From: Anaerolinea sp.
GTDB lineage: Bacteria > Chloroflexota > Limnocylindria > Limnocylindrales > CSP1-4
Assembly (NCBI GenBank): GCA_013822395.1
Contig: PNKK01000012.1
Coordinates: forward strand, 1-64,000
Reading direction: 5' to 3'
Length of the DNA: 64,000 bases
In this document: positions 1 through 8,471 of the stretch, piece after piece
Numbering within the stretch: the stretch's first letter is position 1
Layout: each line of letters starts with the position of its first letter
Translations under genes and position numbers: made by a program
Notes under the pieces: generated by a model
What the model was told of the DNA's origin: nothing
The model's input: only the letters and a program-made list of their open reading frames with translations
Database searches by the model: none

Positions 1-3000
1 AAGAGCTACCTCGCGGCGGCACTCGCGCTCGCCGCGGGCGAGCGGATCGTGTGGATCGCCCGGGACGCGGAGATCGGCGATCGCGTGGCAGAGGAGCTGG
101 CCGCGTGGGTGGGGGATCCGGCTGCCGTTGCAGTCCTGGAGCCGCGTACCGCACTCGCCTACGAGCGGAGCGAGCTCGTCGCCGACGAGACCGCGGCGCG
201 GGTCGCGGCGCTGTCCGCGTGGCGGAGCGACCGCGCCCGGATCCTCGTCGCCAGCGTCCAGGCGCTCATCCAGCACACGATCGCCCCGGCGGACCTCCCC
301 AACGAGCCGCGCCGCCTTATGGCCGGGGCTCGCGCGACCCAGTCGGCCCTCCTCCGCGACCTGCTGTCGCTCGGCTACTCCCCGGTCCTCGAGGTCGCCG
401 GCAAGGGCGAGTTCGCCCGCCGCGGCGGGATCGTGGACGTCTTCCCGCCGTCGGGCAGCCTCCCGGTCCGGATCGAGCTCTTCGGCGACGAGGTCGAGTC
501 TCTGCGGGTCTTCGATCCCACCGACCAGCGGAGCGTGGGGACGGTGGCCGAGATCGCGCTCCTGCCGGCGTCCGAGTTCCTCCTTCCACACGACGGCGCC
601 GAGGGTCTCGTGGCCCGGCTCTCTACGTCGCTGTCGAAGCTCCCGGAGCGCCTGGCGGCCGACTTGGAGCGGCTGACTGAATCGGGCGGGGAGGGCCGGC
701 CCGGAATCCCCACCCGTGACGCCCGCGCCGCCGCGGTCGGCGACGCGGCCGAGATCTGGGCGCCGATCCTCGCCCCGAGCACCGCGCTCGATCATGTCGA
801 TCCAGGCGCGCTCCTCGTTCTCGACGAGCCGGGTGACATCGCCGAGGCCGGCGAGTTCCTCTGGCGCCAGGCCGACGAGCGACGCGCCGAGCTCATCGCG
901 GCCGGCAATCTCCCAAAGGCCTGGCCGCAGACGCTCCTGGGTCGTCGGGCCTGGAAGGCGCGGCTCGTGGCGGCGCGGACACTGGAGCTGACCTGGGAAT
1001 CGGAGGTCCCCGCCGACAGCGCGATTGCCGGCGGCGGGCTCAGCGCCGGCGACGCATTCGGGTGGCGCGAACCCACACTCCCGCCGGGCCGGGCATCACA
1101 GATCGGCGACGCCGTCGAACGATGGCGGGCGTCGGTCGGGGACGGCACCCAGCCACGGATCGTCGTCGCGTCTGACCAGGCCCCCCGGCTCGCCGAGCTC
1201 CTTGCCGAGGCCGGCTACCCGACCGGCGTCACCGGCAGCGTCGGCGGCGCGCCGCCGCCCGGGGCGGTCGTGCTCGTCGAGCGCAGCCTCAACGGCGGCT
1301 TCGCCGGCGGTCCGGACGGCCTGGTCTTCGTCACGGATCGCGAGCTGTTCGGCAACGTTCGCGTCCGAAGACCCAAGGCGATGCGGCGGGTGGTCCCCCG
1401 CGACATCCTCGAGCGCCTGACCCCCGGCGACCTCGTCGTCCACATCGACCACGGCGTCGCCCGCTACGAGCGGATGCTCCGCCGGAGCGCCGGCGAGGGC
1501 GACCAGCGCGACTACCTCGAGATCGGCTTCGCCGGAGGCGACCGGATCTACGTTCCGGTCGAGCAGATCGCCCGCGTCACCCGCTACTCGGGCGGCGAGC
1601 GCCCCCAGCTCTCGAAGCTGGGGGGCACGGAGTGGCTCCGGGCGAAGCTGCGGGTCCGGAAGGCCGTCGCCGACCTCGCCGAGGAGCTCCTCGCGCTGTA
1701 TGCCGCACGGGTCAGCGCGGCCGGCTACCCGTACTCGCCGGACTCGCCGTGGCAGGCCGAGATGGAGGCGAGCTTCCCGTATGAGGAGACCGTGGATCAG
1801 CTCCGCGCCGTCCTCGAGATGAAGCACGACATGGAGGCCGGCCGGCCGATGGACAGGCTCGTCGTGGGCGACGTCGGGTACGGCAAGACCGAGGTCGCGC
1901 TTCGCGGCGCGTTCAAGGCCACCCAAGATGGCAAGCAGGTCGCCGTCCTCGTCCCGACGACCGTTCTCGCGGCCCAGCACCACGAGACGTTCCGTGCCCG
2001 GTTCGCGGCGTTCCCGATCAAAGTCGGGATCCTGTCCCGGTTCGTCGGGTCGAAGGAGCAGGAGCGGACGCTCGCGGGGCTCGCCGATGGCAGCGTGGAC
2101 ATCATCATCGGGACCCACCGGCTCCTCTCGAAGGACGTCCGGTTCCGGGACATGGGCCTCCTCGTCGTCGACGAGGAGCAGCGGTTCGGGGTCGCCGCGA
2201 AGGAACGGCTCAAGCAGCTCCGGCGCGAGGTGGACGTCCTGACGCTGTCGGCGACGCCCATCCCGCGGACCCTGAACCTCGCCCTCGCCGGAATCCGCGA
2301 CATGAGTGTCATCGAAACGCCGCCTGAGGACCGCCTGCCGATCCAGACGCGCGTCGCCGAGGCCTCGGCCGGGCTGGTCCGCGACGCGATCCTGCGCGAG
2401 CTCGATCGCGGAGGCCAGGTCTTCTACGTCCACAACCGCGTCGAGACGATCGAGGCCCAGGCGGAGCAGCTCCGCCGGATGCTGCCCGATGTCCGGATCG
2501 TGGTGGGGCACGGCCAGATGCCGGAGGGCAGTCTTGAGAAGGTGATGCTCACGTTCGCATCGGGCGCGGCCGACATCCTCGTATGCACGACGATCATCGA
2601 GTCCGGCCTCGACATCCCGAACGCCAATACGATCATCATCGACCGGGCGGACACGCTCGGGCTCGCCCAGCTCTACCAGCTCCGGGGGCGGGTGGGGCGG
2701 TCGTCGCGGCGCGCCTACGCGTACCTGCTCTACCGGCGGCGCGAACGGATGAGCGAGGACGCCCGGAAGCGGCTCCAGGCGATCTTCAACGCCTCCGAGC
2801 TGGGCGCGGGGTTCCAGATCGCCCTGTCCGACCTCGAGATCCGGGGTGCCGGCAACATCCTCGGCGGGGAGCAGTCCGGCCACATGGCCGCCGTCGGCTT
2901 CGATCTCTACTCTCGGATGCTCGCCGAGGCGGTCGAGGAGGGGAAGGCGGCGCGCGAGGGGCGCGTGGCGGTCATCGAGCCGCCGTCCGCGGTCATTGAC

Positions 3001-3444
3001 CTCCCGCTCGAGGCGCACCTCCCCGACGACTACGTCCCCGACGAGGCCCAGAAGCTCGAGCTCTACCGGCGTCTCGCCCGGGCCCGCACGCCCGGCCACA
3101 TCGCCGCGTTCCGCCAGGAGGTCACGGACCGGTTCGGCCCAATGCCCCCGCCCGTGCTGCGACTCGTCGAGGTCGCCGATCTCCGCCTGGCCGCCGAGGC
3201 CGCCGGCGTCTCCTCGATCTCGCGCGAGGACGGCCAGCTCGTGGTCCGCTTCGGCGCCGGCCTGTCACGCGCCACCGCGATGCGCTTGCTGGGCCCGGGC
3301 GCCCTCCCGGGCCTCCGCCCATCCGAGGTCACGTTCGCCTCCAACCAGGTCCGGATCCGCCTCCCGAAAGACCCGCGAAAGAGCTGGGCGCTGACGCAGG
3401 CAGTCGTTGCGAGGCTGTCGACGGAGCTCGCCACGATCGAATGA
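1..3444 (+). CDS. mfd: Transcription-repair coupling factor Mfd, 5' end outside window
   Basis: Partial gene: the frame is open from base 1, and the residues before the first internal Met at 49 (KSYLAAALALAAGERIVW) look like the start of the UvrB-like module, so Met 49 is not the true start. Mfd displaces RNA polymerase stalled at DNA lesions and recruits UvrA. Visible parts, numbered from Met 49, are an N-terminal UvrB-like region (about 1-350), a CarD-like RNA polymerase interaction domain (about 460-530), a helicase core with Walker A GDVGYGKT (residue 607) and DEEQ box (residue 708), a second RecA-like domain, and the C-terminal TRCF domain (about 990-1090). The stop is TGA at 3442-3444. 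The family identification is secure; only the first residues are missing. Confidence 0.97.
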   Translation, partial: KSYLAAALALAAGERIVWIARDAEIGDRVAEELAAWVGDPAAVAVLEPRTALAYERSELVADETAARVAALSAWRSDRARILVASVQALIQHTIAPADLPNEPRRLMAGARATQSALLRDLLSLGYSPVLEVAGKGEFARRGGIVDVFPPSGSLPVRIELFGDEVESLRVFDPTDQRSVGTVAEIALLPASEFLLPHDGAEGLVARLSTSLSKLPERLAADLERLTESGGEGRPGIPTRDARAAAVGDAAEIWAPILAPSTALDHVDPGALLVLDEPGDIAEAGEFLWRQADERRAELIAAGNLPKAWPQTLLGRRAWKARLVAARTLELTWESEVPADSAIAGGGLSAGDAFGWREPTLPPGRASQIGDAVERWRASVGDGTQPRIVVASDQAPRLAELLAEAGYPTGVTGSVGGAPPPGAVVLVERSLNGGFAGGPDGLVFVTDRELFGNVRVRRPKAMRRVVPRDILERLTPGDLVVHIDHGVARYERMLRRSAGEGDQRDYLEIGFAGGDRIYVPVEQIARVTRYSGGERPQLSKLGGTEWLRAKLRVRKAVADLAEELLALYAARVSAAGYPYSPDSPWQAEMEASFPYEETVDQLRAVLEMKHDMEAGRPMDRLVVGDVGYGKTEVALRGAFKATQDGKQVAVLVPTTVLAAQHHETFRARFAAFPIKVGILSRFVGSKEQERTLAGLADGSVDIIIGTHRLLSKDVRFRDMGLLVVDEEQRFGVAAKERLKQLRREVDVLTLSATPIPRTLNLALAGIRDMSVIETPPEDRLPIQTRVAEASAGLVRDAILRELDRGGQVFYVHNRVETIEAQAEQLRRMLPDVRIVVGHGQMPEGSLEKVMLTFASGAADILVCTTIIESGLDIPNANTIIIDRADTLGLAQLYQLRGRVGRSSRRAYAYLLYRRRERMSEDARKRLQAIFNASELGAGFQIALSDLEIRGAGNILGGEQSGHMAAVGFDLYSRMLAEAVEEGKAAREGRVAVIEPPSAVIDLPLEAHLPDDYVPDEAQKLELYRRLARARTPGHIAAFRQEVTDRFGPMPPPVLRLVEVADLRLAAEAAGVSSISREDGQLVVRFGAGLSRATAMRLLGPGALPGLRPSEVTFASNQVRIRLPKDPRKSWALTQAVVARLSTELATIE

Positions 3445-3490
3445 AATCGACCGATGCCGAGCTGGATCGTCGACCCGAAGGCCAAACAAT

Positions 3491-3505
3491 CCCGCTGCGA
3501 GCGGG
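3491..3505 (+). terminator. Short hairpin downstream of mfd
   Basis: Perfect 6-bp stem CCCGCT / AGCGGG with a 3-nt loop, 47 bp after the mfd stop. There is no T-run after it, so it is only terminator-like. A second, bulged inverted repeat (CTATG-AAAG / CTTTC-A-CATAG) follows at about 3521-3549. The neighbouring PIN gene converges on mfd, so a terminator here makes sense. Confidence 0.35.
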
Positions 3506-3579
3506 CGTGCTATCTGCACTCTATGAAAGCCCCGATAGACCTTTCACATAGGGAGCGTGTTCTACGGCACCGCCGTGAG

Positions 3580-4026
3580 TCACCCGGAGCGTCCCTCTGA
3601 TCGCGGTGCCGGTCGTTCGATCACCAAGCCAAACTCGTCTCGGATGCGATCGAAGTCTCCGTCGTCAGTGGCGAGGGGGAGTGGGTCGGGCCGTGAGAGG
3701 GCGCACGCGGCGATCCAGAGGTCATTGTCACCAATCTGGGTGTGATATCGGGAGCGCAACTCCGCGAACTTCCGCGCGACGCCGATCGTTCCCGGGATCA
3801 CTGGCCACGAGGCAAGCCGGTCCTCCAGGGCTTGGCGCCTGTCGGCCCCCCATGGTCGGGCCCCATGGAGAATCTCGCCGACCGTGGCGAATGAGAGATA
3901 CAGCGTTCTCCCTGTGGCAAGACGGTCCCACTCGGGTCGAGGGGTCTTCGGATTCAGGAGCCAGGTGAGGACGTTCGTGTCGACCAGTAGCGGGCGCGCG
4001 GGCGGCTCAGCGGGATCGGAGGGCAT
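3580..4026 (-). CDS. PIN-domain toxin-like RNase (VapC family)
   Basis: 148-aa PIN-domain protein, probably a metal-dependent RNase toxin. The N-terminal beta-strand with the first acidic residue reads LLVDTNVLTWLL (Asp16), followed by a conserved Glu in VGEILHGAR and a late acidic cluster GDNDLWIAA and ATDDGDF, which matches the PIN active-site order. The start is ATG at 4026: upstream codons in the same frame read through the antitoxin-like gene and do not resemble PIN sequence. It overlaps the 3' end of the upstream gene by 20 bp, the usual translational coupling of a toxin behind its antitoxin. Confidence 0.85.
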   Translation of the reverse strand: MPSDPAEPPARPLLVDTNVLTWLLNPKTPRPEWDRLATGRTLYLSFATVGEILHGARPWGADRRQALEDRLASWPVIPGTIGVARKFAELRSRYHTQIGDNDLWIAACALSRPDPLPLATDDGDFDRIRDEFGLVIERPAPRSEGRSG

Positions 4027-4945
4027 CGTAAAGCTGCTCCCACTCCCCATCCGACGCCTCGGCAAAGTGGAGTTCGTCAGGATCGGCCACCGGGCGAGCA
4101 CCGGCCTGCTCCGCGAGCTCCGAGAGGCTCGGGTCACGCCAGAAGTCGATTCCCTCGAAGTCCATGCCCAACTGATCACCCGCCAGGATTTCCGTCACCC
4201 GAATCTCGCGCACGCGTCGAGTTGAAGCGTCGTACTCGACCTCGCCGCGCAGCGACGCGCGATCGCCGAGCAGCCGCTTGACCTCCGGTTCGAAATCGGC
4301 TTCAAACGTGACCTTCACGCTCTCCCCAGTCGGGGTCCGAAGGTGGGCCTCGTCCGATTCGATGTTGGCCTCGAAGATCCGGCCAGTGACCTGATCACGC
4401 CCAACGCCCGTCGCGTCGTGGCCGAGCGCCTCGAGTCGGTCGAGCGCGGCCTCGTCCAGCGGGATCTCGCGTTCGGGCCCATGGCGGCGGTCCAGGAAGA
4501 CCACGGACGCCCCCGGCCGTCGCGCCGCCATCCGTCGGGCGAATTGCCGGAGCGCAGGAGCGAGCTCAGCGTGTATGCGAGTGCCATCGACGGTCTCGAA
4601 GACGGCGTTGAGGCCGCGCTCGGAGAGGGTTTCGACATTCAGCCCGATAGACCCCGCGATCGGGGTGGGTGGGGCAGGTTGCAGTTCGGCCACAAGGCTC
4701 CCAGAGCGGAGGTTCACCAGCCTGACCTTCGCGGCTCCCTCGATAGGAGCTCCCCTCCGGCCTGGCAGCCCAATCGGACGCCCGAGGTCCGCGGCGGCTC
4801 CGTACGCCACGAGATCGACGATTCCGCGAAGGAACTCGATCACGTCTCCCACGGCGACTTCACCCAACCCTGGGCCGGGAAGCTTGATGGCGTACTGGCC
4901 GTCGGGCTGAGCAGTTCGCTCGATCGGCTCATCGGTCACCTTCAT
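4007..4945 (-). CDS. Large antitoxin-like partner of the PIN protein
   Basis: 312-aa protein of no certain family. The last 60 residues (FWRDPSLSELAEQAGARPV, DPDEL, then an acidic end) resemble the short antitoxins that precede VapC/PIN toxins, which typically read FW-x-SLEELA-x-x-QGV-x-PV. The preceding 250 residues have no DNA-binding motif I can name. They include a beta-rich stretch around residues 185-255 with the pattern VTGRIFEANI / EVKRLLGDRASLRGEVEYD, suggesting a small barrel. Antitoxins of this class are usually under 100 aa, so this looks like an antitoxin tail carried on a larger sensor-like protein. It overlaps the toxin by 20 bp. An ATG start at 4945 follows a GGGAGCAG ribosome-binding site. 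Confidence 0.6.
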   Translation of the reverse strand: MKVTDEPIERTAQPDGQYAIKLPGPGLGEVAVGDVIEFLRGIVDLVAYGAAADLGRPIGLPGRRGAPIEGAAKVRLVNLRSGSLVAELQPAPPTPIAGSIGLNVETLSERGLNAVFETVDGTRIHAELAPALRQFARRMAARRPGASVVFLDRRHGPEREIPLDEAALDRLEALGHDATGVGRDQVTGRIFEANIESDEAHLRTPTGESVKVTFEADFEPEVKRLLGDRASLRGEVEYDASTRRVREIRVTEILAGDQLGMDFEGIDFWRDPSLSELAEQAGARPVADPDELHFAEASDGEWEQLYDALRSR

Positions 4946-5344
4946 GTCGGACTGCTCCCTGCGCAGCTGTACCGGCCAATCATCCCATCGATCCCTGCCA
5001 GCTTGGGTGTCACAACGTTAGGGCATGGGGCCGAGCCGGACGCCAAGGGCTGCGGGTCTCCTCGTTCGCCTAGATTCTGAACCGGGCGTCCGCTCGCTCG
5101 AATGGAGAGCGGAACACCTGGCCCGTGATCAGCTCCTGGTAGCTGCTGTGGAGACGGATGATCCGCTGCAGCGGGTTCGGGTAGTAGCGGACTACGGACG
5201 GCTTGATGCTCATCGGGTCGGCCCGCGGGCGCGTGTACAGCCTCGAGCGCCACGACGTACGCGTATCCACCTCTTGCCGGGATTCCGCAGCTGGAACTCA
5301 CGCGTGTACCTATGGGCCGGCCTTGGCCGAGGGTGCGGTAGGGA
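4946..5344. other. Intergenic stretch without a recognised gene
   Basis: About 400 bp between the antitoxin-like gene (whose promoter must lie at its left edge, on the minus strand) and the transposase remnant. Minus-strand frames of 66 and 119 codons exist here but have no recognisable domain, and they may be remnants. No inverted repeat that would mark an IS end was found next to position 5344. Confidence 0.4.
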
Positions 5345-6166
5345 TCAGGTGGTCGCCGCGACTGGGGCAGGCGCGAGCTCGAAGAAGCGCGGCGGCTCGG
5401 CGACGGCGAGCGCCTTGAAGATGGCCGCCTGACGGGCGGTGATCTCGGTCCGCTGGCGGACCTCGCCGGACGGCCCGCTGAAGCGCCCGAGGTGGAGCTT
5501 GTCGAGCTCGGAGCGCAGCGCGCGCCAGCTCTCGCCGGTGGCGGTCTCGGCGATCCGGACGAGAAGCAGGGCCAGCCAGCAGAGGAGGACGTGGGCCCGG
5601 ATGCGCGCCGCCTTGCGGTGGTAGACCGGCCGCAGGTCGAGCGTCGTCTTCATGTCCCGCCAGGCGCGCTCGACCTCGAGCAGCTGCTTGTAGCCGACCG
5701 CCACCTCGGCCGCCGACAGGGTGGGGTCGGAGGTCCGCGGGAGGAACTTGCCATCGAGCCGGGCCTCGGCGGCCACCGCGGCGCGGTCGATCCGCAGCAA
5801 CCCCGTCTCGGTCAGCCGCAGGAAGCGCCGGTAGGCGGGCCGCTCGCGCAGGCGGCAGGCGAGCTCCTCGCGTGCCTCGGGTGACGCGTCATCGGAGCCG
5901 GCGATGGCGCCATCGAGCTGGCCCAGGAGCTGCTCGCGCACGAGGGCGTCGCGGGCCGCCTCGTCGGGATTGCGGCAGATGATGAACCGATCGCGCATCG
6001 TCCCCTCGTCGAGGACGACCTCCTTCACCTCCAGGTTGTCCGCCACCCGCCGGTAGCGGCCCTGACGGGCGAGGGCCGCCTGCGCCTCGGCCGAGTCTCC
6101 CCGCAGCTTCTCGCCGGTGATGTAGTGGCCGCCGGCGCGCTGGAGGTAGCGGCGGTTCTCCGCCGC
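5345..6166 (-). pseudogene. IS1634-type transposase, C-terminal remnant
   Basis: Open minus-strand frame from about 6166 to the stop at 5345 (about 273 codons) that matches the C-terminal half of IS1634/IS4-like DDE transposases. Diagnostic pieces are NRRYLQRAGGHYI-GEKLR, RDRFIICRNPDEAARDA, DGKFLPRTSDPTLSAAEVA, GYKQLLEVERAWRDMK and RIRAHVLLCWLALLLVRIAET. There is no proper start: the frame meets a stop at 6167-6169, exactly where sequence of a DNA methyltransferase on the other strand begins. The N-terminal half and the corresponding IS end are therefore missing. A GTG at 6046 could begin a 233-aa product, but it would lack most of the catalytic domain. Confidence 0.85.
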
Positions 6167-6591
6167 CTACCTGGTCGAGATGGCCGTCCGCCTGGTCGAG
6201 CTCCACCGGGTGTTGAAGCAGACTGGCTCGCTCTACCTCCACTGCGACCCGACGGCGAGCCACTACCTCAAGCTGCTGCTCGATGCCGTATTCGACGCCA
6301 GGAACTTCCGGAATGAGGTCATCTGGGAGCGGGCGACCGCAAAGAACGATCCAAAGCGATACGGCCGCACGCATGACGTCCTGCTCTTCTACTCGAGGAG
6401 TGCGGTCTTCACGTGGAATCCGATCTTCCAGCCACTCGGCCGCGACTTCGGCGATCTCCCGCCGCAGCTGAGCAAGAACTTACACGTACGTCGAACACGG
6501 GACAGGACGCCGCTACCGTCTGAGCGACCTCACCGCGAACAAGCCGGGCGGCGACACCGATTACGAATGGAAGGGCATTCGACCGGAGTAG
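6165..6591 (+). pseudogene. DNA methyltransferase (type III Mod-like), frameshifted internal fragment
   Basis: Starts abruptly at about 6165 in AYLVEMAVRLVELHRVLK and continues with TGSLYLHCDPTASHYLKLLLDA, the catalytic-region surroundings of N6-adenine methylases of the site-specific DNA-methyltransferase family. After FTWNPIFQPL the reading frame shifts by one near 6471-6483. Family sequence then resumes in frame 1 as TYVEHGTGRRYRLSDLTA and NKPGGDTDYEWKGIRP, and ends at TAG 6589-6591, where intact relatives continue. The N-terminus is cut at the transposase junction. Another piece of the same family lies at 7842-7968, beyond the Fic gene. Not functional as read. Confidence 0.85.
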
Positions 6592-6613
6592 GGAACGGGC
6601 CCGAGTCGCGGCG

Positions 6614-7786
6614 CTACTCACCGATCGTCCTGATGACCTGCGGTGCCCAGTACCGCCGCCCGTAACTGGCCACGTCGAAGGGCTCGACGATGCCCGCCTG
6701 GACGAGCTTCTCGATGTTCGCCTTGGCGGCCGGATACGTGACGCCTAGCAGATCCCTGACAGCCGGCACGGTGATGACCGGCGACCGGAACAGGTGATCG
6801 ACCAGCCGCAGCAGGAGAGCCGAGGACCGGGCGTGGGTCACCGCCTCGCGCCACGCTGTCTGCAGATCTTGCAGGCGCTTGGCGCGCGCGGTCGCGTCAC
6901 GGGACTGCTCGGCGACCCCTCTGAGGAAGAAGACGAGCCAGTCCGTCCAGGCACCGTGATCGCTCACAGCGTTGAGATGCGAGTAGTACGCGCTGCGCTC
7001 GCGCTCGAGATACGCGCTCAGGTAGAGGAGCGGCACCGGCAGAAGCCCCCAGTGAACCAGCAGGAGGCTTGTCAGCAAGCGGCCGATCCGGCCGTTGCCG
7101 TCGATGAACGGGTGGATCATCTCGAATTGGACGTGGATCAGGCCGAGCCGGATGAGCGGCGGATGTGGGTCCATCTCCCGATTGACGTACCGCTCGAACT
7201 CGGTGATCGTCTCATTCATCTCCGCGGGCGGCGGCGGGACATACGAGGCGTCGGCGAGAAGGCTCTCCGGGGCGCCGATCCAGTTCTGGCTTGTCCGAAA
7301 TTCGCCGGGGCTCCGCTCCTGTCCGCGCACGCCGGCCATCAGGCGCTCGTGCAGCTCTCGGATCAGGCGCGCGCTCATCGGCAGTTCATCGATCCGATCG
7401 AGGCCATATCGGAGAGCGGCAACGTAATTCATGACCTCGCGGAGGTCGCCCACCGCCTCGTGGGTGGGTCTTGGGATGCCGCGCGCCTCGAACATGTAGA
7501 TGTCAGTGAGGGTGGCCTGTGTCCCCTCGATCCTCGATGACAGCACCGCCTCCTTCCGGATGAACGGGTTGATCAGGAGATCCGGGTTGGACAGGGTGCG
7601 TCCGAGGCCGCTCAACTCCCCGAGGGCGCGATCGGCTTCGGACAGCGCCCGGAGAAGGTCGTAGCTGAGTTCGAGTCGCGGGGGCAGCGGAGCCGGTACA
7701 AACGCTTCATAGGCCAGCTCCCCGGATCCAACACGGACCGCCCGCCCGGCCTCGTTCTCCCGGATCGTTGGGTTATACCCAACCAT
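6614..7786 (-). CDS. Fic-domain protein (class II inhibitory helix) with C-terminal winged helix
   Basis: 390-aa Fic protein, probably transferring AMP or another phosphate-linked group to target proteins. The Fic motif HPFIDGNGRIGR is at residues 225-236. The N-terminal inhibitory helix motif SSRIEG (S-x3-E-G) at 83-88 marks a class II Fic, where the inhibitory helix precedes the catalytic domain. The last 60 residues (VPAVRDLLGVTYPAAKANIEKL) form a winged helix-turn-helix typical of Fic proteins that act as transcription regulators. The ATG at 7786 is chosen because a TATAAT box and GAGGCGAG lie just upstream, and family similarity begins with the MVGYNP region. It sits between two fragments of a methyltransferase on the opposite strand. 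Confidence 0.93.
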   Translation of the reverse strand: MVGYNPTIRENEAGRAVRVGSGELAYEAFVPAPLPPRLELSYDLLRALSEADRALGELSGLGRTLSNPDLLINPFIRKEAVLSSRIEGTQATLTDIYMFEARGIPRPTHEAVGDLREVMNYVAALRYGLDRIDELPMSARLIRELHERLMAGVRGQERSPGEFRTSQNWIGAPESLLADASYVPPPPAEMNETITEFERYVNREMDPHPPLIRLGLIHVQFEMIHPFIDGNGRIGRLLTSLLLVHWGLLPVPLLYLSAYLERERSAYYSHLNAVSDHGAWTDWLVFFLRGVAEQSRDATARAKRLQDLQTAWREAVTHARSSALLLRLVDHLFRSPVITVPAVRDLLGVTYPAAKANIEKLVQAGIVEPFDVASYGRRYWAPQVIRTIGE

Positions 7787-7802
7787 CAATCTCGCCTCGC
7801 TA

Positions 7803-7829
7803 TTATAGGAAAGCCACGCGATCCTATAA
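7803..7829 (-). promoter_or_regulatory. Operator and -10 region of the fic gene
   Basis: Perfect 8-bp inverted repeat TTATAGGA-N11-TCCTATAA. The arm nearer the gene carries TATAAT when read on the minus strand, so a -10 element would be covered by a repressor bound here, 17 bp from the ATG. A second dyad, GTTGGGT-ATA-ACCCAAC, falls inside the first codons of the gene. The C-terminal winged helix of the Fic protein makes autoregulation the simplest reading (inference). Confidence 0.6.
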
Positions 7830-7841
7830 CCCGGAGGCCGT

Positions 7842-7968
7842 GTCGTCAACGCCGCCGACAAGGGCATCGACGGCGTGATCAGCTTCTCGACCGGGCCACG
7901 CGGCGAGGTCGGTCGTGCGCTCGTCAGCGTCAAGAGCGGCACCGTGAAAACTGGATACCTGCCGGGGA
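7842..7968 (+). pseudogene. DNA methyltransferase C-terminal fragment (nuclease-like tail)
   Basis: Plus-strand frame reading VVNAADKGIDGVISFS, then RGEVGRALVSVKSG. This matches the PD-(D/E)xK-like tail (KGIDGVI ... V-x-VKSG) at the end of the same methyltransferase family found at 6165-6591. Similarity stops after VKSG, where relatives continue with DIRDL. There is no start codon or ribosome-binding site for this piece. With the fragment on the other side of fic, it shows that one methyltransferase gene was interrupted and decayed here. Confidence 0.7.
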
Positions 7969-8086
7969 TACCGGCCGTGGCGACATGGTCGCCCGGGGAT
8001 CGCCGGCCGCCCGGGTTGCCACGCCCGGTCACGCGCGGAGTAGCCTCTCGGTCGACGACCCGCTGCCTGTCGCACAGGAGGACAAG

Positions 8087-8452
8087 ATGTCAACGACCGC
8101 GCCGGAACCATGGCCGTGGCCTGAAGCTCTGGACGGCCCGCAGGCCGCAGCCGACAACCATCGGGTCCTGTTCGAGAACGACCGGGTCAGGGTTCTCGAG
8201 ACGGTGATCGGGCCCGGCGAGACCACGCCGCTCCACACCCATCGCTGTCCGACGGTCTCCCACGTCGTGTCGGGCTCCAGCATCATCCGGCGCGACGAGC
8301 ACGGCGCGGTCCTGCTCGACACGAGCAAGGTCGACCCGCCGTTCGTGATGCCCCGGGTGCTGTGGTCCGACTTCCTGCCCGCGCACACCCTCGAGAACAC
8401 GGGCCCGGACGACCTCGTGGTGATCGGCGTCGAGCTCAAGGACCGAGCTTGA
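8087..8452 (+). CDS. Small cupin-domain protein
   Basis: 121-aa single-cupin protein. The cupin core runs from RVLETVIGPGETTPLHTHRCPTV (metal-binding His pair HTH) through HVVSGSSIIRRDEHG to LENTGPDDLVVIGVELK. The ATG at 8087 is preceded by CAGGAGGAC with good spacing; upstream codons in the same frame have no cupin character. The substrate is unknown. It lies 19 bp before an MFS transporter in the same direction and may share its transcript. Confidence 0.8.
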   Translation: MSTTAPEPWPWPEALDGPQAAADNHRVLFENDRVRVLETVIGPGETTPLHTHRCPTVSHVVSGSSIIRRDEHGAVLLDTSKVDPPFVMPRVLWSDFLPAHTLENTGPDDLVVIGVELKDRA

Positions 8453-8471
8453 TGGCCGCCATGTCCCGCTC

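Noticed and set aside
1096-3099. A 667-codon minus-strand open frame inside mfd
   Set aside because: Antisense shadow of a well conserved helicase; no motif of its own.
5070-5270. 66-codon minus-strand frame next to the transposase remnant
   Set aside because: No ribosome-binding site or recognisable domain; kept only as part of the described intergenic stretch.
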